Shown: positions 1 through 12,856, counted from the stretch's first letter. The stretch is 64,000 bases of DNA from Nageia nagi (GCA_050084985.1 JBITNC010000002.1:37076001-37140000), one strand, 5' to 3'. The notes: a model not told the origin generated them from the letters alone. Numbers and translations are program-made.

Positions 1-206
1 GAGGAACTTGGATTGGCATGAATATGGAATCTTTCCTTACTTAATGTAGTTATAGATATCAGCATACCATTCATGTAATAGGAGAATAACATATATAAGT
101 GATTCCTTCCTATAGAACCCTTAAAATTGATCATCATATAGAAAGGATGAATGTATAAGGCTCTCAATTTTGATTATGGTTGCCTCATTCTCAACTGAGA
201 TAGGTG

Positions 207-1317
207 CTAGTGAAGTAGCATTAGCCATAGCATCTGTAAATCTATTATTATTCCTTGAGATATTCTCAAACTGAATTTATATAAAATACCTTTGAACCAT
301 TTTTCCACTAAGTGCTTATAAGGTTGTAACTTCTCATCTTTAGTATTGTAAGTATCATTGATTTGATTTATGATAAGTTGTGAGTCACCATAATCTTTTA
401 GCTTGTTGATTCCAAGGTTGACTACTACCTTCATTCCTAAGATTAAAGCTTCATACTTAGCCATGTTGTATGTGTATTTGAAAGTTAATTTATAAGCCAT
501 AGTAATCAGACCATATCCAAAATATACTAGCACAATTCCTTCCCTAACCCATTGCAAACATTTGGATTCATCAAGGAATAGTATCCAAGTCTTTTTGTCA
601 CACTACTCGATTAGTACCGCAAGCTCACTTGTGTTACTATTTTCATCATATGCTATTGCTGCTAGCATATCAACTATAACTTAACCTTTGATTTATTTTT
701 TTATTTTGTAGAGAAGGTCAAACTCTTAGAGTTTCATGATCCATTTAGTTGTTCTTCCTTACAACTATGGTTTTTAGAGTAGATACCATAATGGGTGAGC
801 TTGATCCATAATAAAGGTAGTATTTGTAATCATGTAATATCTTTTATTTTTTATTTATTTAAATTATAGCATAACATAACTTCTCAATACATGTGTAGTT
901 GATTTCATCATTTTGTAGTATCGTAGATAAGTACTATACAACCCTTTCCCTACTTTCACTATCAAGTTGCATAAGGATTGTCCAAATAGCATTGGCTATG
1001 GCTGAGATGTATAGGTATAGTAACTTGGTATGATCAACTAGTTGTAATATAGTAGGGTTAAGCAAGTGGCTCTTGATATCCTTAAAATCTTTTTGGCATT
1101 CTTTTTTCCATACAAATTGATTTCCCTTTTTGATAAAGTAATAAAATGAAGCTTTTTTATCTACTAATTGAGTTATGAATCTCTTAACTACTTGTTACTC
1201 CCCTTGAAGACATCTAAGTTGTCTAATATTTCTTGGTAGAGGCATATTCATGATAGCTTTAACTAGGATATATCTCTATGCCTCTTCTAGATACTATATA
1301 GCCAAGTAACTTACCAC
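207..1317 (-). pseudogene. RT connection, RNase H and archaeal-type RNase H of the Tat fragment
   Basis: The frame resumes at 1317 with SGKLLGYIVSRRGIEIYP, the step after the RT palm in Tat elements. It continues with a LQGE-QVVKRFITQLVDKK-like thumb, the RNase H start near LLYLYISA, and a tether like EFDLLYKIKK. A longer open piece (207-557) has AKYEALILGMKV and GDSQLIINQI, the hallmark of the second, archaeal-type RNase H carried by Tat elements. This copy is homologous to 47480-48790 of the element at 38.9-56.8 kb. Stops at several positions make it a pseudogene. Confidence 0.85.
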
Positions 1318-1326
1318 TAAAAACCC

Positions 1327-1672
1327 CCACAGGGAGGTCATTTAGTACAAAACCTTCAAAACATGTCTAAAAAAGGAATTCTTAAAAAACCCCTATTTTT
1401 AAAATTTACCACCTCCACTTTAAATTTATTAACCCCCCTAGTTTTAAAATTTACCAATTTACCCCCAAACCCCCACCTATAACTATACACCCCTTTCCCC
1501 TCCTTACCATCCACCCCCCTTTTTTATATACCCCTCTCCTTTTTTTAAATACCCCATAAACCCCTCCTCTTATAAAATACATATCAATATACCACTATTT
1601 GAACTATATATTACAAATACCCCTTGTATTTTTGTAAATGGTATTTGCAATTTTCTAACAATGACCCCCCCT
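1327..1672. mobile_element. MITE-like element with 9-bp target-site duplication
   Basis: A 346-bp insert splits the RT line between CVFRVS and SGKLLGY. It is flanked by TAAAAACCC (1318-1326) and TAGAAACCC (1673-1681), a 9-bp direct repeat with one transition. Removing the insert and one repeat rejoins the flanking RT frame exactly. Its ends are imperfect inverted repeats: AGGGAGGTCATT at 1331-1342, and AGGGGGGGTCATT on the other strand from 1672. There is no coding capacity. The interior is made of C runs on the plus strand and has a repeated TAAATTTTAAAA-like motif. A 9-bp duplication suggests a non-autonomous Mutator-type element; hAT (8 bp) is less likely. Boundaries are accurate to a few bases. 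Confidence 0.65.
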
Positions 1673-1681
1673 TAGAAACCC

Positions 1682-2520
1682 TAAAGACACACTTCTTAGG
1701 ATTGAACTTTAGGTTGAATTATCTCATTATTTCAAAATTGACTCTCAATTCCTCTAAATTATTTTACTTTTTAGGTGACTTAGTAAGAATATCATCAACA
1801 TAAACTTCAACTAATTTGTGAATAAGATCATGGAACATAGTTACCATTGCTCTTTAATATGTTGCCCATAGATTTTTAAGATTAAAGGGTATGACTACCC
1901 AACAAAATGTTCCCTAAGGTGTAGTAAAGGTTGTCTTATGTTGATCCTCTTTCATGATTATGATTTTGTTGTAACCTAAGAAACCATCCATGAATGATAA
2001 GAACTCATGTCCTACTATAGAGCACACATTTGTATCAATGTGTGGTAATGGAAAGTTTTCCTTTGTACAAGTCTAGTTTAGATCCCTAAAATCTGTATAA
2101 CATCTTATTTCTCCATTTGGATTTAAAGCTAGAAAAATGTTAGCTAATCAAGGTGAGTAGTTAATGGGCTCAATGAATCCTACTTTGTTGGAGTTTTTAA
2201 TCTCCTTCTTAACTAACAAAGAGTGCTTTGGATGCATTGGTCTTCTTTTTTGCTATACAGGCTTTACTCCCTTTTGTACCACCAAATTGTGAGTTATGAA
2301 GACTAGATCTAGACATGCCATTTCACTGTAATCCTAAGAAAATATGTCCTTAAACTCTATTAAGAATTGATGATACATTTTTTTATCATTACCAATGATT
2401 CCTATTTTGATCTGAATAATATTTGGTACTTCTTTTATACCAATATTGATCTCAATAGGAGGCTCATTCAACCATGGTATCTCATCACTAGGTTGAGATA
2501 GATTAGGAAATACCCTTAAT
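1682..2520 (-). pseudogene. Reverse transcriptase, N-terminal half, of the Tat fragment
   Basis: Conceptual minus-strand translation gives the Tat RT core: a segment like HPKHSLLVKKEI, then PNGEIRCYTDFRDLN, FPLPHID, a block like QHKTTFTTP, and the catalytic box VYVDDIL with YVDD encoded at 1791-1802. The line ends in NPKKCVFRVS at 1682, where the MITE-like insertion interrupts it. At least three in-frame stops and frame changes are present. The polymerase would copy element RNA into DNA in cytoplasmic particles. The catalytic aspartates are still encoded, but the reading frame is not intact. Confidence 0.85.
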
Positions 2521-3793
2521 ATTACTATGACATGAGAGAAACAATGTCACACACACCCACACACAAACCCCTAGCTACCTAACCTACTCTATTGAATGAA
2601 AGAAGTAGGCTAGTGTAGTAGGGAAAAACCTTCTATGTCCTCCACCTCCTCACCAAAATAGGCATTAGGATGATATGCAACCTTTCTTTATCTCTTGAGA
2701 TGAAATTATTTGAATTTTGATCGTGCTCTCAGTGTGTTCAAAAATGCATCATCTATTAAAAAAACATCAATAAACTTAGAAATTATTCTATCAAGCATAA
2801 GTTAAAAGGAATCATGACCTATTTTGGTAGTGCAAGTGCTAATATTAGCATGGGTATAGACATTAGCATAGCCACCAGGGCTAGTGTGGGTGCTAGTCTT
2901 CCTACAAGATTTTCCTTTGATTTCTAAGGATATCTTGACCATGTTGACTAACTACATGTAATGACCCACCCAATTTGCACCTATTAAGATGTGAATGCTT
3001 TCAAGAATTTTAATGTGATTAAGTTTTATTTGTATTATGATATGAGTAATTATGAATGAATATATGCAATGTTTATGTCAATTTGATGTTGGCTTCGAGA
3101 CTTTTATGATACAGCTCAAAGGTCAACTCAGGATGGGAGTCAAGTTAGAGACCCAAGGGACCAAGGATGAGTTGGTTATAGGAATGGATTGTTAAGAGTG
3201 AGGAAATGATTGGCATTGGGCTTTTGATAGCCACAAGTACCTTCATAGATAATATAGATGCATATCATAATTATTATGCATAATAATTGATTTTGACCTT
3301 GTATGTGTATGTATGCACTAACAAATTACCTTGCAGGATGAGTGTTCGATGCAGGTAAATGTGAGTGTTAAAAATAAATATGATATGCATTTTGAAATTT
3401 GATTTGAAAATTATTTGACTATTTTAAAATCAAGGAATATTATAATTGTTTGAATTTGAATTTTTTACTAAGAAATTTTAGTAAATTGGGTGAAAATAAA
3501 AAAAATAGGGTTAGAAGGATTAATTATCTTTTATTGGTGGTTACAAGGTTATTTTGGCACCTTGAAAAAATAATTGAGAAAATCACCCCACAAAATCTGT
3601 TTTCTTTTGTTAGGTGTGAAATTATTTATAAAATCCTTTATTTTCTAATGAAAGATGTGTAATTATGTTTAGAGGATATAGGGAGTTACAAATAAATTGT
3701 CCAAATCTTCTCACAAAAACATTTAAATCCCCACACCTTACATATAAAGTAGCTAAGTTGGACTATTTTGGAAGGATTATACTACCCTTAGAC

Positions 3794-3800
3794 TATAAAT
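3794..3800 (+). promoter_or_regulatory. TATA-box-like motif in the putative LTR
   Basis: TATAAAT follows a locally less AT-rich stretch. It is followed after about 40 bp by CATCATGTTATTTTCTCTCTTTCC, arranged as in the U3/R junction of plant LTRs. This is a short AT-rich motif in AT-rich DNA, so it is only suggestive. Confidence 0.3.
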
Positions 3801-5234
3801 AAATTTAGAACCCTTAGGAAATTATCATCATGTTATTTTCTCTCTTTCCAAAATCTTGGTCTAGAGTCCCATTGAGGAGGAAGCATCTTCTCAAAATCTA
3901 GGTGCTTTCTTTTATTTTAGTTTCTAATACTAAAATGATTTTTCAAACCCTTAAGGTTTACATGATAAATTCAAAATCTAATTGAGGGATAGATAGTCTA
4001 TATAAAGTGTTTGAGTTAATAAGTGAGATTTTTATTTCTAAATAACCTTACATCATTACTACCTTTAGAAAAGTATGGTATTTATTTTACTTGCATAGTA
4101 TCGCATGTGAATGTGAGGTACAAATAATATATTTTACATTACTTGTAGTAGAGGAGGGACATCTCTTGTATTTTAAATATTACATTTTTATTGCATTGGA
4201 AGTCATGGATATTTCTTTATATGACATGTCAAGGTATGGAAAAGACTAGTTAATGCTTCCACCTATGCTATGTATCCCTTTGCACACTTCTCCAATGTAT
4301 CACTACTACATTTAAGCAATTTTGCATCACACAAAGCATCAATCCATAGTACTTTTTTTAAAATCATAGAAATCATGATGCATCAATTGATGCTAAGTGT
4401 ACTATCAAATAAAGCATCATTTGTAGCATCAAGTATATCATCATTCCTTACATCATTTATCAAATTCTAAGTGTCAAATAAGTGACACTATACATGATGT
4501 ATAAAGCATCATTTATAGCAACAAAAATACAAGAATGAGGGTTTCAATCATGCATCTTGTAAAATAATTCATCTGTCTTCTCTACTCTTCTATATTTTGC
4601 ATATATATGTAACAAGGTACTCACAACCATAATATTTGATAAAAAAAATTATTTTAAAGAGACTTTAATGTATGTATAAACCCATTTACAAATATTTCAA
4701 TTTGGTGCATGCTTTGAGGATGTTGGGTAAGGTGAATTCATTTGGTTGGACTACTACTAGTGTTTATTGTATTTGGTGAAATAATTTCAATACCTTTTAA
4801 GGAAAACCATATCTTTGGTAACCTAAAATTATCATATTCTATGAGAAGATGTATCATTTTAAAATACATTCAAAAGCATCATGGGAATCCACCAAACTTT
4901 GAGAGCCTCTACTAAACTTCATGGGTGGCTAAAGTATGCAATGCATATTTTTCTTACTACAAAATATAGATACACACTACTATCTACATTCTTCAGCATG
5001 TATTCAACTCTTACAAGCCTATATCACTAAAAATATAGACCTAGAAATGCCCTTATAAAGGGAAAGCTCCTTTATTTACTCATCAATGGTATTATACCCA
5101 CCATTAGAAATCCACCATCATTCTAGGGAATGCATCAATGGTTGATAGTGAATCATGCCATGATATGTGTTCATGATTTGTACCTTTTTTTATTCCATGT
5201 ATTACTTGATGCATTGTTTGATGCACTAAAATAT

Positions 5235-5325
5235 GTCAACCAATGCATCAACCCATGCATCAACCAATGCATCAACCAATGTGTCAACCCATGAGTCAAC
5301 CAATGTGTTAACTAATGCATCAAAA
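5235..5325 (+). repeat. 12-bp minisatellite (ATCAACCAATGC-type)
   Basis: About seven head-to-tail copies of a 12-bp unit, consensus ATCAACCAATGC, with GTCAACCAATGT and ATCAACCCATGC variants. The surrounding 4250-5500 is scattered with GCATCA/TGATGC motifs, suggesting older, wider expansion of the same motif. Confidence 0.85.
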
Positions 5326-8300
5326 AATTGGTTTTATATAGATTGATGTAGAGATACCAAATAATGATGCATCTTGCATCATGATGTCAAAATATAATTT
5401 TATGATGCATGGTATGATGCAAAATCATTCAATTCTAGTAGTGTATCGATCCTTTTGTGCATTCTCCATCAATGAGATCATATTTGATGATGCATTTTGT
5501 TATAGGTTTTCCTAATGTGTCCACCTTCTATTCACTTTATGATCATTGACATCCCATGAGACTACAATCAATGATGTATTTTTTCAAAGAAACTTCAAAC
5601 CTTTATGGCCAATCCACCTTGGGCATATTTTATGAACATTGCATTCCTTTAGACTACATTTCATTGAGGTATTCTTCTAAATAAATTAAATATCCTCTTA
5701 ATGTCCCATTTTGTACATATTATATGTTCATTTTGTCCCATGAAAATGAAAGATGATGGGGCATTCAATGTATCCATTTGGTGTATATCATGAGGTTACT
5801 GCATTCCATTTGATTCTATTTTAGTGAGGCTTAAGTTAAATAATCTACAAGTTCCTTATAGATCATCAAATTTGCACATATCTTACATTCATTACAAACA
5901 TGAGATTACATTTCAATGAGGTAATTCAAATAACTTTTAGGTTTCTTTTAGCATATAAGTTTGCACATACTATGTGTATTTCACATCCCCTAAGTCTTCT
6001 TGTTAATGAAGTGTTTACTAAATGATCATAGTATGTCCATCGTATGCCTATACTATGGTTAGAACATTGAATACGTTGATCAAATAATTTGTATCTCCTT
6101 CCTATGTATTGGATCTTGGTATATCACATGATCAATGCAATCCATAAATTCCTTTCAAACATATCTATAATGGATGTATCCTGCAATAACTAGGTCTGTG
6201 TTAAGAAGGTAAGTCTTATAAATTAATACCCAAATCACTTTAATGTCTCCATTTTGAGCAATACAAATCCATGACTTTATTACAATGAGGTATTTGATGC
6301 ACAAGGCCCTTAAACAAACTCTACAATTTGTATTCTAAGGCATTATCCATTTTTGCATACCCTGCATCTACCATTATTAATATATTTATTTAAATAACTA
6401 TCCAATTCCCTTCTATTTATCCATTTTGAGCATAGCCTACAACCAATATAATCCATGGATCTACATTCAAGAGGCTTTTTTTCAAACAATTCTTAGTTCC
6501 TTCAATGATGTGGTATTTTTTCATACAATTCATAGGCCTTTTACTAAATGTATTTGGCATATGCTATGCAAGTATGACAATAGAGTTCAATGAGGTGGTT
6601 GTTGATTAACCCCAGGTTTTTCAATATAATCAATTGTATGCCTAGAATGTAAACATGGAAACATATTTTGAGGAGACATATTGACTAATACTTTATAGAC
6701 CTTTCCATTGTAATAATTTTCCATTAACCACTTTATTGCAATTAAGGAAACTAACTCTAATTAAATAAGGATTTGTTATTAATTTTTAATGACCATTATT
6801 TTATTTAAATAAATGTTATAAGTAAGTATCCAAGATTGATTTTATATATTAATTTTTGGAAAATAATACTATGAGTAGTATGAAAATTCATTGAATGTAT
6901 TTTAGTGTTATTGAAATGAATTTGATTAATTAGAAGTTAATAGATGATATGTTTAAGTTGTAATGTTATCCTAAGACCAAGGAATAGAGGTCATTATAGA
7001 GGGACCATAAAATCTCTTGAGGTTATTAAAAGGGGTATTTGAGCTTATTGAAATGTATTATGATGCATTTAGAGTAAGAATCATTTTGTTCAAAAGGTTG
7101 TCTTGATCCTCAATACTCATATGCCTTTCCTACTACTCAAAATCAATGAACCTTGGATCCATGGAAGAACATGGGAGATGAAGATGGAAAGGAGCTACAT
7201 CCAAAGGAAAAATACTTAATGAAGTTCATCAAATACCTAAACAATGATATGATGTAAATTACCTATGTTGTAAGGGAAAACATATGTAATTAAGTGTCTC
7301 ATATTCCATGATGTATAAATTACGATTAACCTACATTTTGATAGATTGTGATCTTCAAGTATTAAATTAAGGTTTGAGTTAGAGCTATAAATCACATAAA
7401 TTATGTATCCATAAATATATCCTATGGTTAATATGTAAACCTATTGGTAATAATCCAATGGATGTATTTGATGTGATTCATTCTATGAGATACTCTTAAA
7501 TGCATTTAAATGATATCTTGAGTAATTGACTAGACATTGAATTAAGAATCCAAAAATTTTCCCACATGAATTTAGTATATAGTAATTCAAAAAAATTATT
7601 ACTACACCCTTATCTCATTAATAATAACCATCAATTTATTGTATAAAAAGAAAGCCATATTCATGGGTGTAAGTATGTATTAATCTAGGGGACAATTCGA
7701 ATATCCATAGGCTAAGTTTGTCTTGTTGTAAGCTATATAGACATAAGTTGTTTAATTAAAATGATATCATAGAAATTGATTAAACAAGGAGAGAGGATAT
7801 CTAATATAAATATGGTTAATTAATGAAGGAAACTTCATTATATCACATAGATAGATTAAACATTGAACATATCCATAAGAACAACTAATGAAAGGTATGG
7901 GTTAAAAAATGATGAATGACTCCAATGGACAATGCATATATCCTATGGCAAAAACATGATGCTTGACTCGAATATTAAGGTTTATATATGATCTTTAAGG
8001 ATAACCTAAGTTAAGTGATAAACCCTAGAAGGATAAAATAGATCTCAATATTATCATAAATTTGACTAAAGTCTAAAAGAATTGAACTTATGGGTTATTT
8101 CAATGATGAGGATAAATACATAAAAAAAGTACATTATTCAAAATCTTGTTATAAAAACTCACTAAATGACATACAAAAAGAATATTCCTTGGGTATGGAC
8201 CACTCTATGTTGAACTTCCTTGTTATAAGTAGTTAACTTTAGTGTTAACTCAAGGCTTGGTATTAGTTTCTAGTGTGTGAAGTTATTTAAAGTAATACTC

Positions 8301-9302
8301 CATGCACCGCACCATGCATATGGGATCATTATAGTACTTATGAATATTCTTAGTGACTTCATGAACAAGCTTGATATGAAACTTCTTGCATACATTGATG
8401 AATCTATTACTTGTTTGTTAATATGTTTTAAAATGTTAAAGATGGTTTGCATACCATGAATTAGATTAGAGTAACATATTAATGCTTGATACAAGCATGA
8501 AACATAGAAACCCTAATAATTGATCTAGGATCCATTATTTATAGGATCAATAGAATATGGGGTGGTTTATTTTTATAACCTTGCTTTAAACTTATTATAC
8601 TATACAAACCACTTGAGGGTATTATTCCAATACCCATGGTTCCCCAAGATATAGGCATAGGAATGATGGACTCCATGGTGATCCTAGTCGATATATATGG
8701 GAAGGCTAGTGTCTCATATCCTTAATAGGTTGTCAAATGAGGGTAGCAATTGATAAAACTATGATTACCAAATGAGGGTAACTAGTAGTCATACTACCTA
8801 TAGTTTAGTATATAGGAGTATGACACTTATTCCATAGGTGGTGATGCTTACCCACTTCATAAGGAAGATTGATTAGAATAATATATCTACACCTATGAAT
8901 TGGAGGTTTATATCAAAAAATATGAATAACCTAGTGGATGAGCTTTCTCTTTGATGATATGGGTCCCAAGTAGGAAACCACTACACCATGATCAAAAATG
9001 TATGTTGCATAGTTCGTGAGTAGAAATCGTGGGGTCAATCATGTGGAATCTTCTAATGGGATAAGTATAAAAAATTGAACACTAGAAGGATTATGATGAA
9101 GATTAGCTAATTCAAATTTTTCCAATCTTACCATGTGAGTGCTAACTAGCTAGTAGCATTGATATGCTCATATGGATCGCCTTATCTATTCCTATACCAT
9201 TCAAGTGTTTAAATTAAAAAAAAAAATAGGTAACAAATTTTAGGGTTTGTAATGTCAAGAATAGGTGGAAAATGTTATATGGAATAGGTGGTAGCATTAT
9301 AT

Positions 9303-9314
9303 TGGTATCAAAGC
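9303..9314 (+). other. Primer binding site (tRNA-iMet type)
   Basis: TGGTATCAAAGC matches the common plant retrotransposon primer binding site TGGTATCAGAGC (3' end of initiator methionine tRNA) with one change. It sits where expected, directly before the gag remnant on the plus strand. Confidence 0.6.
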
Positions 9315-9369
9315 ATCAAGTTCAAACTCTTAGGTCTATGGTCCATGACTCTTTTGCTGTAAGAGTTTA

Positions 9370-9970
9370 AGAAATCGAGATGAGTATGCTTGAGCCTAAT
9401 GACAACACCATTTTGTGGACTTGAATTATGGTAATTCCAAGATGTGTAACAAGAGCTTCAAGAAATATATAATGAGGTGCAGGGAATGGTCTCCCTGTGA
9501 ATGCTAATGTAAGGGTAAATTGAAGGAATGTTAGGGGTCAAAATACAAGGAACATAATAATGAGGAATGCCAATAGAAGGGTTTCTAATAATAATATAAA
9601 TGAGCATTCTACAAGTCATTTCACCTAGAACAATGAAGGTGAAGTAGCCATTAGAAATTTACAAGACCAGGTGGTAGAACAATAAGAGATTATAAATAAT
9701 CTATTGAATCAATAGGTTGAATTTCCAAGAGAAGAATCTATTCTAGAACAAGCAAGGCCTCAAGGGATAAATTACCAAATTTGGGAAAGAATTGAATAAG
9801 AACTTACTTTAGATCTTAAGAAAGCCTAGATTCCAAAGTTTAATAGTAAGCAAGAGGGTGAGCAAGATGAAGTATGGTTAGAAGAAGTAGATACATACTT
9901 CTCAATGAAGAACTTATCTCCAAAAACCAAAATTATATGAGCTACCTACAACTTTTAGAAACCATAGCCA
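9370..9970 (+). pseudogene. gag remnant of plus-strand Ty3/gypsy element
   Basis: After the primer binding site the plus strand shows a decayed capsid gene. The most convincing piece (about 9820-9950) reads like PKFNSKQEGEQDEVWLEEV followed by DTYFSMKNLSPKTKI. This is the start of the retrotransposon gag domain, in which a conserved tryptophan and acidic stretch precede a YF-x-LS motif. Stops occur throughout. The rest of gag, the zinc knuckle, protease and the first part of RT are missing, so a large internal deletion separates this piece from 10050. Confidence 0.6.
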
Positions 9971-10049
9971 AGGATTTCCAAATAAAAAGACCAATCAAAA
10001 TGTATCTAAGGATAAGTTTTTGGAATAAAAAAAGATAGAATGAGCTATC

Positions 10050-11040
10050 TTTTCAAAAATAGATTTAAGGTTAGAATACCACCAATTGAGAATTAAGGGA
10101 TTAGATACTCACAAAATATCTCCCAAAACTAGTTATGGGCACTATGATTTTGTGATATTACCTATTGGGCTAACGAATGCTCCTACAGCATTCATGAATT
10201 TGATGAATAGTGTATATCAGGAGTAGTTCAAGAAGTTTGTGTTAGTATTTATTAATGATGTCCTCATATATTCACTAAATAAGGAGAAGCATAACCATCA
10301 TCTAATATTAGCTCTAGAAATATTGAGAAGAAATTAGTAATATGGAAAATTATCAAAATGTGAATTTTATGTCTCACAAATTCAGTATCTAGGCCATATC
10401 ATCTCTGCAAATGGAATCTCAATTGATCCAAAGAAAGTGGAATCAATAATGAGTTGGCCTACATAAAAAATATGACTAAGGTAAGAAGTTTTATGTGATT
10501 AGCTAGATATTATCAAATATTTGTTAAGGTTTTTTTAAAAATAACCATTCCCATCAGTAACCTTTAGAAAAAGAATAAGGTGTTCAAATGGATAGAAAAA
10601 TGTGAGAAAGATATTACAACCTTGATGGAAATGCTTACCAAAATACTTATTCTCACTATCTCTAATCTAAATGGTGATTTTTGTAGTATGTATAGATGCT
10701 TCGCTAGAAGTTTTGGATGGTGTGTTGTCATAGAATGGAAAACCAATAACATTTGAATATAGAAAATTGAAGACTCACGAGCTAAATTATGCAACCCATA
10801 ATCTTGAGTTGGTAGTTGTTGTTGATGAACTTAATATGTGGAGACATTATATTTTGGGAAATCCCTTCAAACTTGAAACAAATCATAAAAGTTTAATGTA
10901 TTTATTCACTCAGCCAAATCTAAATGGAAGGCAAAGGTGATGGGTGGAATTCCTAGCCAAATATGACTTTGAGATTGAATACATTAAAGGAAAGGATAAT
11001 ATGGTAGCATACTCCCTAAGTCATAGATGACATTTCAATA
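10050..11040 (+). pseudogene. Reverse transcriptase and RNase H, chromovirus-like Ty3/gypsy
   Basis: The line starts with DLRLEYHQLRIK and goes on to SYGHYDFVILPIGLTNAP, TAFMNLMN, the polymerase box VFINDVLIYS, CEFYVSQIQYLGHIIS and ANGISIDPKKVES. These are RT motifs of chromovirus-type Ty3/gypsy elements. RNase H follows from about 10670: DASLEVLDGVL, KLKTHELNYATHNLELVVVV and TNHKSLMYLFTQPNLNGRQ. Three or more in-frame stops are present. The first aspartate of the usual FIDD box is asparagine here (AAT at 10254-10256), which alone would disable the polymerase. Confidence 0.85.
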
Positions 11041-11099
11041 CCATGAAAAGAAGTCAATTTGATTTTATTGATTAAGTGAAGGCTTTACAGTAAGAAGAA

Positions 11100-11540
11100 C
11101 CATACTATAAATCTATTTAGGAATTGATAAGGAAGGGTACCTCATCATCCTAGGATTTTGTAGAAAAAGATGGAGTTCTTTACTTTAAGAACATATTGTT
11201 CATTCCATAAAAAGGAAATTTAAGAAGTCTAATCATGCAAGAATCCCATCATCCCACTTATGCAATGCATCTAGGAGGTATGAAGATGAGAGAAGATCTA
11301 AAACAAAGCATTTATTAGGATGGCATGAAAAGAGATATAATAGAGTTTGTGGTGAGATATCTTGAATTTTAGAAGTTAAAGGTAGAACATCAACATCTAG
11401 GTGGATATATGTATCCACATGATTTTCCTACATAGAAATAGTAAATAATTTAGATGGATTTTATTGTTGGTTTTCCAAAAACTAGGTTCCATCATGACTC
11501 AATAATAACATTTTATTTTCCTTGTATGATCAAATTAAAC
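11100..11540 (+). pseudogene. Integrase N-terminal remnant of the same element
   Basis: About 11230-11500 encodes a zinc-binding integrase start on the plus strand (HPTTYAMHLGGMKMREDL-like, then KLKVEHQHLGG) and the beginning of the core (MDFIVGFPKT). The line fades after 11540, with no catalytic D-D-E core, chromodomain or 3' LTR visible. The element is therefore 3'-truncated or too decayed to follow. An in-frame stop occurs near IY-stop-DGMKRDII. Confidence 0.65.
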
Positions 11541-12856
11541 TTAGGATTAATCCTATCTCACTTATAAAAATAACACTTCTATGCACTTGCAAAAGGCATA
11601 ATTAAATAAAAGCTTCTCAAAGTGTGCCTAACATAATTTTGAAGAAGGGAAACTAGATTTTATCTATGCTAGATTTACTAAAGGGATAAAGGAAACAATG
11701 TAAGAGGGGGAGCTTATTCATAGTACAAAAATTGATTAATATATAGATTGAATATATGGAGGATAGGGTATTGAGGACTTTTATTTAGAATTACTACTTG
11801 GTCACATTCAAAGTAGGACTAGTATTGTTACATTCATTATCTTTGAATTTTTAGTCTAATATACTTTGAAAGTCTAATTTGGGATTAAATAAGGGTGATA
11901 TTTTTAACCAACCTCAAATTTAACATTCTTATTTATGATCTAAATATTTAATACTCATACTAAGCTTCAAATCAAGAATCATATGATTGAAATTTAGAAA
12001 ATAAATAACTTATATGAGATTATAAAATATTTTCAAAATATAGAGCTTTTTGAAACTTAAATTTTCTTTCACACCATTACCTAAAAATAAATTAATGATC
12101 AAGATCAATAATTCTATATATATATAATTTAGAGAGAATTAAAACTAAATATTATTGTACCCTATAGTTTAATATTAGTTTTGATAGTAAAATTTGAAGC
12201 TTAATATTGAGCCTTGATAAATTGAGTAAATGTTATATAATATTCCAAGTATATGAATCAATAAAGTTTTAAAGAACCATAATTTATATTGTTAGGAAGG
12301 TCATGTTTTTAATCTTTATAAACAATGATATCATTAATATAACTTAAAAATTTAACCTCACACATTTTATATTTCAAAGTAATTGAACATCATTTCATGA
12401 TTTTAGTTCTTAGATAATCACAATGGATCATTGCCAACATCCATAATTTTTATCATTGACAGAATTTGTATATTGTAAAAATAAATTTATTTGATTATCT
12501 AACATTAGCTATACTATTCCTAAGTACTTAATCCATTGATTATATACCTTTAAGGTTAAGTAGAATTTCATTAATATATGGTTCACACTCTCCTCCTTAC
12601 ATAAATAATTTTTTCTCTCTCTTGTATCCCCTATGTTTTAGATTATCCCATGTCAAGATATTAATTTGTAGGGCTATTCAAGTCGATGCTTAAATTTTTG
12701 AGATGCAAGGAGTGGACCATAATTTTGTTCATAACACATTATGAATTTGAATATCTATTTATTTTAAATATAGACTACCTATTATATTTCAATCTGAATT
12801 AGACCACATGAATTGATCAACCCCTCATTTAGCTAGTATATGATATCTCATATTTA

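Larger units (their letters stand above)
1..2956 (-). mobile_element. Decayed Ty3/gypsy (Tat lineage) retrotransposon fragment
   Basis: The minus strand reads in order, from high to low coordinates: a gag/protease linker remnant, reverse transcriptase, RNase H and a second archaeal-type RNase H. The second RNase H, together with similarity of each block to the better preserved element at 46.0-50.8 kb, places it in the Tat (Ogre/Retand) group of Ty3/gypsy. No LTR of this copy is visible. The element runs off the left window edge, and its upstream side is cut at 2957 by the start of another LTR element. It carries many stops and frameshifts, so it is dead. Lineage is inferred from domain order and motif style; the retroelement nature is read directly. 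Confidence 0.85.
2957..9302 (+). repeat. Putative, unusually long 5' LTR of the gypsy element at 9.3-11.5 kb
   Basis: The block starts TGTAATGACCCACCC, an opening used by many plant Ty3/gypsy LTRs, and ends just before a primer-binding-site match at 9303. A TATA-like TATAAAT lies at 3794-3800. No protein-coding ORF of note lies between, only AT-rich sequence and GCATCA-rich minisatellite. If all of it is one LTR it is about 6.3 kb, very long. Secondary insertions (for example 4250-8500) or two unrelated LTR pieces are alternatives. No 3' copy was seen in the window, so the assignment rests on the two ends only. Confidence 0.35.

Noticed and set aside
5235-5325. CRISPR-like array
   Set aside because: It is a simple 12-bp head-to-tail minisatellite without spacers, in plant DNA.
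8270-8494. Overlapping 60-74 codon ORFs on both strands
   Set aside because: Both strands are open by chance in putative LTR sequence, with no domain features.
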